NCBI RefSeq assembly: GCF_000499385.1
Contig: NW_013654362.1
Span: forward strand, 86,175 to 150,174
Length of the DNA: 64,000 nt
From: Eimeria necatrix
Taxonomy: Eukaryota; Apicomplexa; Conoidasida; Eucoccidiorida; Eimeriidae
Direction: 5' to 3'
The translations under genes were made by a program, and so were the position numbers. The notes under the pieces were generated by a model. It did no database searches and was not told the DNA's origin. It worked only from the letters and a program-made list of their open reading frames with translations. This document shows positions 19,327-33,300 of this stretch, one piece after another (within the stretch, counting starts at the first letter, position 1; every line of letters begins with the position of its first letter).

Positions 19327-21208
19327 TCAACAAGGCATTACAAAGCAGGTTCGGCTTGATAATGCTCCTGCATGGTCGTGATCCGGAATGCATCGGCTGC
19401 TGGCTGGCCTGTTGACTACTCCGAGGTTTGCAAGCATGTGAAGATCTCGCAGCCGCCTTTCTCTTAAAGAGAAGGCACTCCCGCCTTCTTTGAAGTGAAG
19501 CAGTAATTCATCATTTTTGTCGTTTACAAGCTCAGCAGATTTTACGAGATCAGGAAGCAAGTCTTCCCCAACACCATATCCTTGCCTTCACATTGCCAGT
19601 GACTGCAAAAACTTCCTCTAGTTAGTTTGGCCTTGAGCCTAGAGTCTTCTTAGAAAGTGATTAGGATATACGAATCGTTCCAAAGCCACCAGAATCTTCG
19701 GGCGGCTTTTCGGTCCCCCTCTGCTTAGATTCCTGGTCCCATCTGGCCAATGACCAGAACTTGCACCCTTTACAAACCCCACAGCGCATCCTGCAGTATC
19801 AAACGAGGCCTCTGCTGCTTTTACAAGGCCTGAAGCCACGTGTACGAAGCGGCAATTATTGCTGCAGCTGCCTCCTGAACTGACGATTGGCGTACTCTGC
19901 GATCTCTGAGCAGTGCAATTTACATGCCATGTAGCAAGTTAAGTTCCACGTGGTGCATCATACAATTGGTCTAGGCAATCAGCTGAGTGACCATATGATC
20001 GAAATCCCCGATGAGTGGACTGTGAAGTCCGCACTTTTTGTTGGCCACCAGCAGTGCATTCAGTTTCTGCTGTGGAATTTCGCACAGCCTATTGTGAAAC
20101 ACCTCCGTAGCACAATCCAAGTCCCTCTTTGACAGCGTCGCAAGAGCAAAGCAGAAATGTGGAGCTGCTCGCCTCATTTGCTCCCATCGATTTCTGTGAT
20201 ATTCTTGCATCCACGCATACAAGTTGGGCAACATGTAGAAACTTTGGCAAAAGTTGCCTTGCATCCGGAGAGAGTTTCGAGCCTTTCAGTCGTTGGCGAA
20301 ACCCTTTTGCTATCACTCTTTCTTTCTGGGCTTCGTGTTGAGTGTTGGAGGGCTTAGTTCCTAGTAGCTCCTCATTGCATCTTCGGTCGCGAGCCCTTTC
20401 CTGTAAATGCCTTTCGTTCCTTGCACAAGTGGGTCGCACTGTCCTTTTCCACTACCCATTCTGGCTTCTGTCTTTTGTGTAGTTATTCGAGTCATGCTTT
20501 TGTCCAGGGTGGGCAAAATATGCGCCGTTTGTGTCACCCTTGCGGAGCTGGACGCTAAACAAGGTCTATTCTGGCTTTCCTTCATTTTGAACACTACCCT
20601 TGCAAAAAGACAGTCCAAATATTGAGTAAGCGCTTATAGCGGCTCCAATTTGGGGTGTTTGACTTCCCTGTTGGGCATTTGGAGCTCTGCAGGGCGAGCT
20701 TCGTGGTTCCAAGGTAGCGGCGAGGGGTCTGTGCTGCATTTGTGACATCGTCCCTGTAGCACCCTTCAATTCTTTTTGCAAAGTTGCACCCTTTGCTTCT
20801 CACCTCTGAAGGTTCTTTAGCAAATTTCGTCTATCCAGTTACTGCACTGTTTTTCTGACTCCACGCCATCTTGTCCTGCTCGTCACACGCTTAGCAGGTC
20901 GGTAATTGGAAATCTTGGTGCACCAAACCCCATGCACACTTCATAGTACACTAGGCAGACAACTCAGACAACCTGTTGAATGTATGCGGAATTGCCCGTT
21001 GGATGTGGTGATCTTTAAAGAGGTTACGCTTTTGTATGATGCTTCTTGCTGCGTGGTGTAAGTCTTTTGGGTTTTGCAGAAGATTGCACTCGGTGACCGC
21101 AAGAAGCTCTTCTGGGGTATCGTCATCAATGTTAGGAGGCTGTTCAAAGGGCTTGAATCGCAACTTCAAAGCCCCAATATCCTCGCTGAGACAGTTGCAG
21201 AGTTGCAC
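19327..21208 (-). CDS. Putative helical-repeat protein (exon chain unresolved)
   Basis: Several minus-strand stretches read like exons of one protein but were not joined with confidence: about 20951-21208 (PEELLAVTECNLLQNPKDL), 19971-20264 (CFALATLSKRDLDCATEVF), 19740-19839 (LVKAAEASFD) and 19430-19560 (LLPDLVKSAELVNDKNDELL). Their Leu/Ala-rich amphipathic helices, with recurrent 'L...L.K..L' spacing, resemble the organellar RNA-binding HPR/RAP-type proteins common in Apicomplexa. No RAP domain was identified, so this is inference from style rather than from a signature. Two overlapping frames at 20.1-20.4 kb compete. Sequencing error, intron or pseudogene decay cannot be excluded. The coordinates mark the region rather than a proven start and stop. 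Confidence 0.3.
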
Positions 21209-21209
21209 C

Positions 21210-23111
21210 GCGGTAGTTTAGCTGATTCCTTTTCCCTTAAGAAATAAGTAGTTGCTGTCCTTGGTCAAATGCACTTTAAGAATGCAGCACCTGGAACAAT
21301 TCTAGCACTATTCCTCTCCACTAAAAGAGAGGTGGGCACACGTGCGGTAACAAGCCTACAGCCTGTGGAAACCATACGGCGAGAGTACAGCGAATATGCT
21401 GAATGTTATGTTATGTTCCTACCAAGAGCCCTGCTCCCTTGAATTTAGTCGGCGAATTTTAACTGAGTATACATAAGGGCTTCTGTCGATGTAGAAAGCT
21501 GCTGTACGAACACCTGATAGTGTGTCCGGCTTTAACCACTGACACACTGGTCAAGGCCGTAGTGCTGCCACTACTTAAGTTGCTTGTCTCCAGGAGCTCT
21601 CTTAGCTGATTCAGGAGTGGGGTTTGTTTGAAACATGGAATGTGGATCGTTTACACCGCTACAACTGAAAAAGCCTGCGAGCAGTACAATTTTGAAGTGA
21701 TCGCAAAAGCAGAATGTTACACATATGTGCAGCATCCACATCACAACCAATTAGTAGCATCACAACGGGTCTGTCTATGTCATTAGAGTGAAAATTTTTA
21801 TTGACTTGAGTTCAATCCGCTCACGGCGTCTTCACACATTCGTGAGTGTACCAGATTACCACATTCTTTTTTAGCCTATTTGTTACCTTAGTTGCCCCCT
21901 GCCTCCTTAGCACAAGCTTTCTCACACCTAATATTGTGCAAGAGGGCACGAAAACAATGAAGCAAGTCGAATAATAAGCACGGAACAACATGGGGAAGCA
22001 CCAGTATATGGTGGGGTGACACATTATACCTAATGTGTAGATCCAGAAGCCGCTCGCCGTTGCTCCGACGCAAAATGCTACGACTTCCTTAACATTGCCG
22101 AGCCGTTGCTGAATAGCCGTAAGAATTGCATACAGGTCATTTAAAACTATAGCAATAGGGTTTGTGTCATGCAGATGACGGGCTCAACAGGGGCCCCCGA
22201 GGCTGCCGGTGAAGGGCAACGGGCCATAGAGAGCTCTAAGCAGCTCAAGGCGAAAAGTGGGCTCGAGCTGGGTTTAAGAAGAACTTCTGCACTTTGTTTT
22301 TATAGTTTTGAGGTATTTGTATTCTTTAGGTCCTTTGTTGCCGCAGAAGGACGCGTTTTAGACCTCGTCTTCGAGGGCCGGCCACGAGCGCCACCGAGCA
22401 CGACTCGCTGGCTCTGTCTCCCCATGCTCCGAATGAGCCTATGGGGATGGCCCTCGTTTGTCTCGCCTTTTCCTCACTCATAACTCTCATACAAATCGGG
22501 GATTATCCCGAGACGCCCACTTTTGGGGCATAGTTGCGGCTCTCGGCCTCAGGGCGACGCCCGCCCGCCTCGAAGTCACCACAAGCAGCTCACACTTTGT
22601 CAACACCTTTTGCGAAACAGCAAGTCATAAAGGAGAATTGTGAAAGCGGGGCTTACCAACTGGGTAGCGCTTACTGCTCCAGCATTCTGGGAATCAAAGG
22701 GCCGTTCTTGAGTCTCGTTGCTGCAGGGGCTTACTTCAGCAACGGATGGACGCACAGCGAGAACAAGCGGCGCCCTCTGGTGCTGCTGTGTCGAATGGAG
22801 TGGCCAGAAGCGCATAAAACATCCAGAGGACCCAAGGGCTTGAAGATCGTTCAGCTGTCACACGGAGAAGTAGGAGAAGCGGCACCATCACTAGCAACAG
22901 CAACAGCTGCAGAGCAGGAATTGAGGCAGTAGCACAAGCTGTCACAAAGGCGTATACCATCGCTGAGTCAACTGCAATACCACCAAGGACAGCAGCAGCG
23001 CTAGCAGCATACAGCAGCAGCGGCCGTACACAGTCGGCTTATTTACCACCGAGTCGGAGTTTGCTTTTGACTGTCGCTGTATAAGCATGTCTTGGTCTCT
23101 GCATACAAACA
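21210..23111. other. Intergenic before the VPS13 gene
   Basis: Divergent space between the minus-strand helical-repeat-like gene and the plus-strand VPS13 gene. Short open frames on both strands (for example plus 22534-22932) lack motifs. A minus-strand ATG at 22073 followed by a GTATAAT donor could be a 5' exon of the minus gene. Short CAG-rich bits appear near 22990-23030. Confidence 0.3.
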
Positions 23112-24396
23112 ATGTTGGCAAACATCCTGGACCAAGTCATCAAGACGTATGGCAAGGAATTCCTCGGGGACTGGGACCCAATTAACAACTTTAGGTGCGC
23201 TCGCTTCATCAGTGCAGGACAGCAATACACTGTGTAACTCGCATAGAGCTGCGCTACGAAATTCAGAATCGCGTGTCACAATAGCATCGCCGCACAGCTG
23301 ATTTTTCCATTTAAATGCGAGATGATGGGGGGGTCCTTTGCAGCTGGCCATGGCGCCTTAAAGGGAGTGTACGTCTCAAAAGAGGACACAGTGCGACTTC
23401 TGTGCCTACGCATGTAGAAAAGGCGCTTCCAGTACACTTTTATGTGGGTGCCTTTCAGAATTGACTCGCTGACGGATCCAGAGATACACCTGACGAATAT
23501 TCCGTTCCCGCAGCAGCTGTTCGAGCTTGCTGAAATTCCGTTCGCTGTGGACTACTCCAATATAGCAAAAGTGACCAACGCAGCACTAGCGGGGCCCTGA
23601 GTTTCGGTGTGGTGACTGCTATGTCTAAAGTTGCTGCGTCTGAGGCGGATACTATGCAGTGTCTATGGAGTTTCCGCGTAAGGCTTCAGGCTTAAGGGAT
23701 TACGGCTATGAGTTTGCTCGTGTTTTCGTTTAGGTCCGAGCAAAGTTTTCTTGGCAGACATTTTTCGGAACGCCGGGTGCATATCCTTTTGCCATTGAGG
23801 CAGAAGACTTAGAAATAAGGTAAGCTGCAAGAACACACAAGGGGACGTTGTTCCCAGTCGCTACAGCTGCAAAACCTGCCATTGCGTCCGTTATTCTGTT
23901 GCTGCTGCTGCTGATACTGTTGAAGCATCTGCTGCTTGCCTAGTGACCTACAGCTGAAATTACTGGCACGTCTGCATGGCCGCCGAACTTCCATTCCTTG
24001 AAAGCAACCCAGGCAGCAGTTCAAGTGTAGAATTGGATTGCTAGACAAACGGATGTGGAGCTAATTAAACGTGTGCCCCTTTCTTCTGCTCTTGTCTCCC
24101 ACGATCTTAACCGTTGACTCCAGTAATCTGTTCAATGGTTCTTTTCCAGAATCCGGCTGCTGTATCCCAGCGAGTGGAGCAGTGAATTCTGGCGCAATAA
24201 GATTCTGAAGGCTAAGTTGAAGCGGACTGCTTTATGGGAGAAGTTTGCCTCTTTGTTAGGGTCTGCGCAAGGTGACAGATCGTCTGTTGCACAGACCATC
24301 GAGCCAAGGATTGTCAATTCCTTGACAATTCGAGTCCGAAACATTCATTTACATATTGTTGATGATAACCTGGGAGCAACGCCTTGGGCATTTGAG
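23112..24396 (+). CDS. vps13: VPS13 chorein N-terminal exons 1-4
   Basis: Exons 23112-23194, 23459-23570, 23734-23819 and 24150-24396 have donors GTGCGC, GTGACC, GTAAGC and GTACGA. Acceptors end TTTCAG, TTTAG and TTCCAG. The first ATG gives MLANILDQVIKTYGKEFLGD, the usual start of the chorein domain ('v...L..yLGdyv'). The domain forms the cap of the lipid-transfer rod. Two likely further exons follow: 24957-25029 (CHVDEFCIDSPRR) and 25224-25300 (FPRPQLKGKAGVTVNIDK). Confidence 0.85.
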
Positions 24397-27300
24397 GTAC
24401 GACGATGACGCGACTTCAGCATTTATGGGAGCCATGTGTTTCTTATATCCTGGGAGCCGTTCCGCACGCCGTGTCTCAGCCAGCATTGCCATTTGATTTT
24501 GCTTTTCTGAGTAGTCAATTTTTGTGCTTCGTATTCGTTTCCTGACTTTGATGCCCCCAACATTGTCCAGACTTCGCTGCACCGCCTTAATTTCGTGGCA
24601 TGCAGGCGTACAACTGGCGTAACTGTTTCTTCACATTCTGTTATATGAAAAAATAAATCCAACTTTCCTTTCACGAATTAAGAACTGAATCATGAGAACA
24701 GAGAAACAGCTAATTACGTTCGCTGTCTACAAGAGAGACGATGCACTTTTTGTCCTTCGTGCCTTCGCTGCAGTGCCATGTTGATGAGTTTTGCAACTGG
24801 CGTAACTGTTTCTTCACATTCTGTTATATGAAAAAATAAATCCAACTTTCCTTTCACGAATTAAGAACTGAATCATGAGAACAGAGAAACAGCTAATTAC
24901 GTTCGCTGTCTACAAGAGAGACGATGCACTTTTTGTCCTTCGTGCCTTCGCTGCAGTGCCATGTTGATGAGTTTTGCATCGATTCGCCGAGACGGGGAGA
25001 TCCCCGTATCTCTGAAATTGAGGCCACAGGTAACGAGTTGGCATAGGAGCTTCTGCGTACTTGAATATCCTCAGTGACACAATGTGTTTATAGCAAGAGT
25101 AATGAATTATGTGCAGCCTTGTTGAAATACTCCATTGTATGTACAAGCTTTCGCTTGTTGCTGTGAGTGCGTTCGTAGGCCTGGAGCAGTGTCTCCTGAT
25201 GGGCCTTTGGATGCGGTTTGTAGGAATGCATATTTGGTTCAGGGAATTCCCAAGGCCTCAGCTCAAAGGCAAAGCCGGCGTAACCGTTAACATTGATAAA
25301 GTGAGCTTCATATTTGGGTTTTTACGCTATTACTGTCACCTGCATCACTACAGCCTGGCCGAATGCGGGCAGTGGAAGGACTTGTTGAAGGAAAAGTCTT
25401 GAGTTTGTCAAGAAATGGATGCTTCCAGTGAAGCCTTATGTGAAGAATAAGCGGCGGCCATTCCTTCATATGTTTTTTAGTGCCTGTGCCTTTGCAGGCA
25501 CGGGAGCTACGTCGCCGTCTTCGGCGCAACCCCAAGGATGAGGAAGCTCAGCAGCTGCTCTCAGAGCTATTGCAAAGGGACGCAATTTCAGCAGTTGATG
25601 GTTCGTCATGTGGTGGATCGGCAGGGGAAGCAGATGCTACATCAGCTGCTTCTGCAAGCATGGCTGCAGAGACTGGGAAGAGTTCTTCCAATCTCCTCCC
25701 GGAGTTGCAACGTCTTAGCAGACAAGGAACGGCGTCTTTGGCAGGAGTTGACCCTGGGACCCTCACAAACATGTTAAGCAAGGAGATACAGGAAACCCTG
25801 AATATTGAAGACCGAAACGTCTCTCTATCACTTGCGTCTAGAGTTCTTCGGTGGGGATGGTGGTCTGGTAAGCTCGTTGATTTCTGTGAAGCTCCTTTTC
25901 GCAAAAAAAATTATGCAACCTTCATACGAAGAATATTGATACTTTGGAATTTCACAGTAGCTTGCTCGCTACGCTAGTTGATAAGGGCATTCATGCGGCA
26001 ATTTGGGTGCTGCAATCATGAGTGCAGGAAAGGAGGCTTCCCCACACGGTCAACGTATTGACGACTTGCCACTAACTCCTATTAGTGCTGAAACCCTTCT
26101 AAATTCAAACGAACACGCCGAAGATCACAGTGGACGTGAAGCTATTGCCGTGTCGCACCCAATTTCGCCATCTAGCGCAATACCAGTATTGGGCAACGCG
26201 GCTGCAGCTGCTACCACCGCTGCTGCGTCGGCTGAAGCTGCGGCTGATGCAGCCGCCAAGGCAAAGGCAGTTGCGGCAGAGACGCTTCGCAGTAAAGGAG
26301 AAGATAGCGAGTCCAACGTGAGCAGCAACACCAGGTCGGAATCAGATGCAGAGCTCCTAAGCGGCGTGAGGGCTGCCCGCGCATTTAAAGTTGTCCCGTC
26401 GCAAATAAAAGATCTACTCGACGACAATACTCATGCACTGCGCATCACCCCAAAGAAAGGAATCGAAAGTACGTGGAACACCGGTAATTCAGAAGCTTGG
26501 AACATTTAACAAACGCACTTGCAGAGTCGTTTGCTGCTATTAGTCTTGAGCTTCCACTACAGCTTACCTCATAGAGGACCACAGTGTGTGACACTTTGCT
26601 CTCGTACAATGGCTGCGGGTCAAAGAGGAGACTGCTTCAGGACCCTGCTTGTGTCATGTTCGGACATTGCTTGCCGTCGCATCGCAGTGCACATCCTATT
26701 CAAGAAATGGGAGTTGCGAGCTCTGGGATCGAACCTCGCTGTGAATAAGCAAAGTTGGAAGACTGTTGAAATGTCTTTTCTTCACCACGATCCAAGCCTC
26801 TATTCTCCCCTCCCAGGGACAGCCAGCCCGGCAGGGCAGCAACAGTCCCAGAAGGGAGAATCTATTAAAAGACAGGAGCCCCCTCCTCCGTTGTTTGACG
26901 GCAGTGTGGAACACAAGCCTCTGCAGTTAACGTTTACCTCGGCTGCCGTGACTTCACTCTTCAACTTCGTGAAGCTTATGGATGTGTGGTTCATATTCCT
27001 GAAGGGCGCAGGAAGACCGACAAGGTTGGGCTGGCGATTCCTTGATTCAAGCACACGGCTTTATGCTTTTTGCGGAGCAAATTTAGTTGTGGTTCTCAAT
27101 CTAGGTGTTTCACAGGTACTAGCATCTCTTAAGAGCAGCTAGTTATTCCGGGAGTGCTGCACTGCGCCTTCAGGCTTGTTGCGAGGGAGGAGGAGTGCGC
27201 GGCGTACGTGGAGATGTGGAAGAGGAGGCTGACTGCTAAGGTCCGCAGACGCGAGAGACAGATAACCATTTGTCTTGGCTCTTTCCCTCAGTGTTTTCTT

Positions 27301-30300
27301 GATAAACGCCTTGCAGCCCTTTGCATGTAAACTGTCAAGCTATTAGGCTTTCACGGTCATATTTTTTTGTGAGCTTGTTATGATGCGGTTGTCTTGCTGT
27401 AGGCGGAAATGCGTGATGTTGTCGATCGATTCATTTCAGACTTTGAGCATAGCAGCCCCCTATACTTAATCGTAAAGCTACGACAGGTGCGCTTTAAAGT
27501 AGAATCAAGTGTTGTATAGACCCTTCGGCATTGTAGTGGTTTTGGTATTGCCAGTGCTCAAAAGGGTGTCAGGTCTCGAAGACTTGGCCGTCCACCTGCC
27601 AAGGAAGGACCGTCAACTGCTAGACCGATAGGGAACGTCCAATTAGGAACTCGATGAACGCACGTGATGATGCATGCGTTTGCCAGGAGGTGAACTTGTG
27701 TGAATGATCTGCAGTTGGCAGAAGATAACCTGACTTGGCGAGACGGTGTAAGCGCTGCGGTGTTGCAAAAGCAAATCTTCGGCCGCTTCACTGAGACGTG
27801 TTGTCGGCCTGAAAGGCTGGGAAGCATGCAGTGGGCGACAGGGGAGACTGCAGAGACAAGCACAGATGGCTTAAACGGGGGCGATGCAGAGTTCACTGAC
27901 AAGGAGCGGCTTCTCTATGAAGATATTGCATGCACTGTCGATGAAGCATCAGGTGACGAACGCGGGGGCTTTGGTGGCAAACGGTGGTTTTACATTGACG
28001 GAATCGTGGCTGTGCTGGCACCAAATTTGTGCATTTGCTTGCTGCCGCTTATTCAACCGGGCATGCACGTAGCCGTGCCTACACACTTGCAGCAGCAGAA
28101 GGGGAGTAAACTTAGGCCGACTATGAGCAGATTAGGGACGCTGGGCTTGCTGGAGAGACTAGAGGCGCAGAAGAGCTTGGAGCGTGACGCGGCTGCGCCA
28201 TGTAGTGACATGTTGCCATCCACAACTTTGATGTTCCGCATTTGCGCGGACTTCAAGTTTCGTCAGGAAAAAAGGAATGACTTTTTCAAATGCAACGATA
28301 TATTTATTGATTCTGTTTTTGTCGAAAAATGTTTCGCCTCTCTAAAGGCAACGCCATGCGAAGAAGCAATCTTGCTGCGCGCCCGTCACAATCCTGAGCT
28401 ACAGGTACATTCTACCAATTTTTGCATCTGGCTGCTGGGCGTTTGGGTTTCCAGAGTACTGAGCTATGATTTTGGAGTGTGTCGGAGGCTCTAGGTGTAA
28501 CACAGACTTTAATGGCAACTTTCTGGAGCTTCTTATCTACTATGTGTTTGCTGCAGACGCCATTCCCTAGTCTACTCGTTTCAGTTACCCCACTAGGTGA
28601 GATGGGCTGCACTACTTGTGTGTACTTGCCGGCTGATCCGCCATCGCGCATTGGTTGGGGGATTGGCCCCGCACGCTCTCCCTTGAGGGGCCGTGGAGCG
28701 GAACCTCCAGTTACAGCCTTTCAAACAGATGAGGCCTACAAGAAGTGTGTGACAAGGAAAAGCGATGCCCCAAAGCCTGCGCTACATTCGGCAAGAACCA
28801 GAGGCAAGAGCCATGCTGGTGGTAGACCCGTTGTACTAATTGATAGTAACACTGACTCCGAAGACGGGAAGCGGAATAACTCTACTCCTAGCCAACAGTC
28901 TCTTACTCAGAGGATCCGTCCCTCTCGGGTCTATTCGAACATCCATTCTTTTTTTGACAGAGCTAGACATCTTGCAGATATTGTTAAGAAGATTCCAAAA
29001 CCGGCACGCGCCAAGAGTCGAAGTGGTCCGAAGAGACGCTGCTCCATTGGAGGTGACAAAAACCGGACGCTTCTAATTAGCATCAGCAGCAAGACAGTTT
29101 GGGATGAGGAGCTCGGAGGTCCTCTTGAAAAGAAAAAAACATGGATTAATATTCCGGAAATTTCAATATCCGCCCCTGAACTTATTCCATTTGCGGAGGC
29201 CATCCCGGTGAGTCGTGCATGGACGCTGTTCTTTCTGAGGGGAGGAATTATCTGGAAAAGCCACATCTGAAAACCTTTACACATGCGGTGTCCCCTTTTG
29301 CCCAAACAGATGAATTTTGTCACCTGGGATCTCTTTAGGGAAATCGATTGTCTTCTTCCTGCTACAACGGAAGATGCCATGGGTTTGGCACTTGGATACT
29401 GCACGAACATTGATAACACTCTGAGGCTCACTGCTCAAAAGGCCACAGTGGTGAGTGTAACTCTTCTCAGCTACTTCCGTGGGCAAGAATTGTTCTTTAC
29501 TAACAAATGGTACACGCTAAAGGACAGTTAGCCACTTAACCAATGCGACGCACTGGCTCTTTTCTTGTTTTCTCAGAAGCTTGCATCGTTCTCGCAAACA
29601 CTGCACTTTGCGCATTGCATTTACCGCTGCAGGTCTACCGTTTGTCATCCCTTGACTATTCACGCGTTCTATCTCACTTGAGAAGAGATGCCTTGGCTGA
29701 GGCGCAGGAGCTGCACCAACAGGCTGAAGCTGAAGCAGCAGCGAAAGCGGCAGCCCAAGCAGCAGCTGCAAATACGGGTCGCTTCGGAAGTAACCCTTGG
29801 GAGGGCAGAGCGGCCGTAAGCGACAGTGAAACACCTAGCCGGAGCAGTTCGTCCAACAGCAGCATCGTTAAAGGACGCTGGGGCCAAAGGGGTTGGGCAG
29901 AGCGAACAGCAGCAGCGACAGCAACAGGAAGGCCTCTTGCCTTTATTGGTGAACGTCCGATGGATGCAAGGCGAGATTTTGAGGCTCAGAAGCGTCTGAA
30001 TTCGAGGAACTCCTCATCTAATCAGTCAGTCACTGACCCTCATTCAGAGGCTCTTTCGTTTTCTGATTCATTTCTCACACCGTCTCCTAGTGAAGCCGGC
30101 CTGCAGGCTGGCGATTGTGGCTCCTCGCGTCTGAAGCAAGCTCTGCCCAGCTCTCACATCGACGCTTCAGAGAGCAGTGATGAGGATTCTGATGAGGGGG
30201 CGTGCTTTGAGAACTGCGCGTTGGGCTCTGCACGTTATATGGGATCACGGGAGGCGTTATTGGCTGACATGGACTATGAGCCAGTGGAGGCTCATGGTTT

Positions 30301-33300
30301 TACCTCCTCCTGCTGCGGTTTGAAGGGCTGTGTCAGCACCTTCAGGCTGACGCAAACGACTCTTAAACGGAGGGGTTCAGTTGCGTCGCTCTCATTAAAT
30401 ATTTCGGTCGAGGCTGCGGAGGCGTCAGTGATGGCTCAACCTCCGAGCCCCACGGGCACACTGTGCGCTACCACAGACTGCACAGTTCTTTCAGTTAGCG
30501 GCGTCAAAGTGAGTCAGGTGGCCATATGCCACTGTGCTTCGCAAATGCCTTACGATGAACTTTACTGGGCTGACAGATGAAATTCTTTCTTTGAAACTTC
30601 TCCCTGAGCTACAACACGGAAGAGTTTAAACTAGTTGTTTTTCGTTGCCAGTTAGTGGAGCCTTTCTTTCGTATTTCGCCTTATTCACGATGTGCCTGCC
30701 GTTTGCCTGTGATTCTCGCTGTTTTCCACGGTCACAGGTTGGGATGACCAAGTGCCCTCGGCAAACTGTGGACGTCTGCGTCGGGCATATAAGCGTGGGT
30801 CTCTGTAAACAGCTTGTCTCGCTAGCTGCTTGTAGGCGCTTCCTCATGCCCACCGCCTATCCCTACAGTGACGTGCTGAGAGATACGAAGCCACTGACTG
30901 CAAAATTCGCCCAGATTAATTCTCTCCAGCGTAAAGTGTTGATGCCAAAGCTTTCAAAGAATGGGTCTTCAGAGCAGCAGACACAGCAACCGAAGCGAGA
31001 CACCACACCCCCTGAACAACAGGCCGCTCAGGATACAAGCGCCGACGGAGATACAGGGAACACACAACGAAATGGAGCTTCAGCATCACCAGCGGCTGCT
31101 GATATTATGGATGCCGATGGGACTAAGCTATTTTCATTGTCACCCGCAAATAAAGACACGTCTAGCGTTAGAGGTCAGGGGCTCCGCATAGCAGAGGAGA
31201 AACGCCTTGAGGATTTCTTGCCTCTACCAACGAGCGGACCATGGTCTGCATGTGGTAAGCAACCCATACTTAAATGAATACTCGCACGAGGCATATTCGG
31301 ACCGAGAGTTGAGAAGTTTGTCGTGATCTAGTACTCATAAATTGCTGCCTATTGAGTTGTTGTACGGGCGCCCCGACGACACTGTGTTCTGAAGTGTGCA
31401 GAGGGATTACTGTAGGATACTTGCAGCTTTCAACTCCAACCTATTTGTGCTATTGTGTTGTTTGTTGCATTTATCTAGATGGGAGTCGTCTCAGCTGGTT
31501 CTTCAATGACGAGGAGACATCTCAGAAGTTCACCAGCGACATTTCGCCTCTCAAATTTCTTGGGCCTGGGCAAGAAAACAGTGAGTCTTACCAGCGATGG
31601 CGACTCGCTAGACGCCTCAGAGCAAGGGGTCGGGAAATACCGTCTGATCTTCTTCGGGAAAATTTTGAGGGCGCTAACTCCAATAGTTCTCCTGAAGGCG
31701 CTGCTGAAGCGGCGGTAGATGTAGCTGACGCAGGTCAAAAGTCAATGCAGGTTTCCGCAAAAGTTGGCTGTCTCTGTGTTGGCCTTTACACCCAGCAACA
31801 GTACCTTGCGGTGCTCTTGCGGGTATATGGAGCGCGTGTGTACTTGAGGAGAAAACGGAAGGATGTACGTTTGAAGGCCAAAGTTGGGGAGTTTTTTGTC
31901 GAACACTCCAAGGCGCGAGATACCCAAAGGCGCAGCATCGTGCTCTGTAAGAAGGTCGTTCATGTCGGGGCCCAGTGCAGTCGCTTCTGCCCCTCACCCG
32001 AAACTGCTGTTCCTTCTTCGCCAGCTCCGCGGTCAGAAGAAAGCGACCCAGCTGCTCTTATCCGATCTGAGATGGAGCAATGGTCAGGCGACAGCCGACG
32101 CACCAGCAGGGAAGCTTCCCCGCAGGCCCACATGAGAGAGTCCATGTGGGGACCTCTGAAGCTTCCAACTCCGACAGACCCCGCTGAGGACAGACAACGC
32201 AGTGATTTGGGCGGGTTTCACCGAGGAAGCGAGAAAGGCAGACGCTCGGGGGAGAAAAGGAGTGACACGAATAGGGGGTTTGGAAATTCGTCGAGCCCTC
32301 CAGGGACATCAAATCCATCAGATGACGGACATTCTCTTCGACCATTACGTCACTCTCTGCAGCAGCATCCGAAGCACAAGGCTGAACAAGAGCCGCCAGC
32401 GCGGCCTGCTTCAGCAAGAAGGAGGGACGAAGAGGCAGCTTCCGGCAGTGAGGCGTTGTTACATGGAGAACAAATCCACGCAGCAAGATTTCCTGAAACT
32501 TCGACGAAGATATGCAGATTCGCTTCATATTCTGAGCAGGAACAAAGCTCTGGGTATACCGATAGCTCAGACCAAGCAGATATGCTTCTAGGAAGCCAGG
32601 CTGCAGACTTTTTAGAGGAGACAGAAGAGGAGCAAGGCGCACCTTTAGTAACTGTCTCTCATGGCATTCACGGCCGCGCCCGCTCTGGGCTATCGCTGGG
32701 TCACGTAAGTCTTGGAGATCATGCAAAGTCGCAGGATAAGTCAAGTACACCAGAAAGCCTGCGGCAGCTTAGGACGCGAGCGGCCGGAGCAGTGCAGCGC
32801 ATGCATCAGCATCAACACCGAGGCCTGCCGTGGCACTGGAAGGCTGGTGCTGCTGATAACAGTCAAATGGAAGAAGGAAGTAATGCTTCTCAGGGCCACC
32901 TGACTCCTCAAAGCTCTTTTGATGAGTCTGAGAGGGGATACGGAAGATCTGCTACCGCAGGAGATGAGACGGCGTGGCTCCCAGATGTAGTTGGGGACTG
33001 GACGTTGAGAGATGAGGTTGATGCAGATGTAAGCAGCCGAACTGGTGAACATCAGACCACAATCGGGCATGATTGCAGCTTCGGGATTCCAGGGGCCCCT
33101 GTCAACCTGCTGCTATTTGAAGATAGTGGTATTAGCAAGAGGGGTAGGGCCAAAGGCAGAGAGGGAGGCCACCAAGCCACATTGGGAAAAGGAGGCAGCA
33201 CTAAAAGAATCGACCAGATGTCGCTGTCTGCCCGTCTTCAACCGGAACTGAAAAGCACAGAAGCACAGCTTTGTCTGCAGTCTATTCATGCGTTCCCCAC

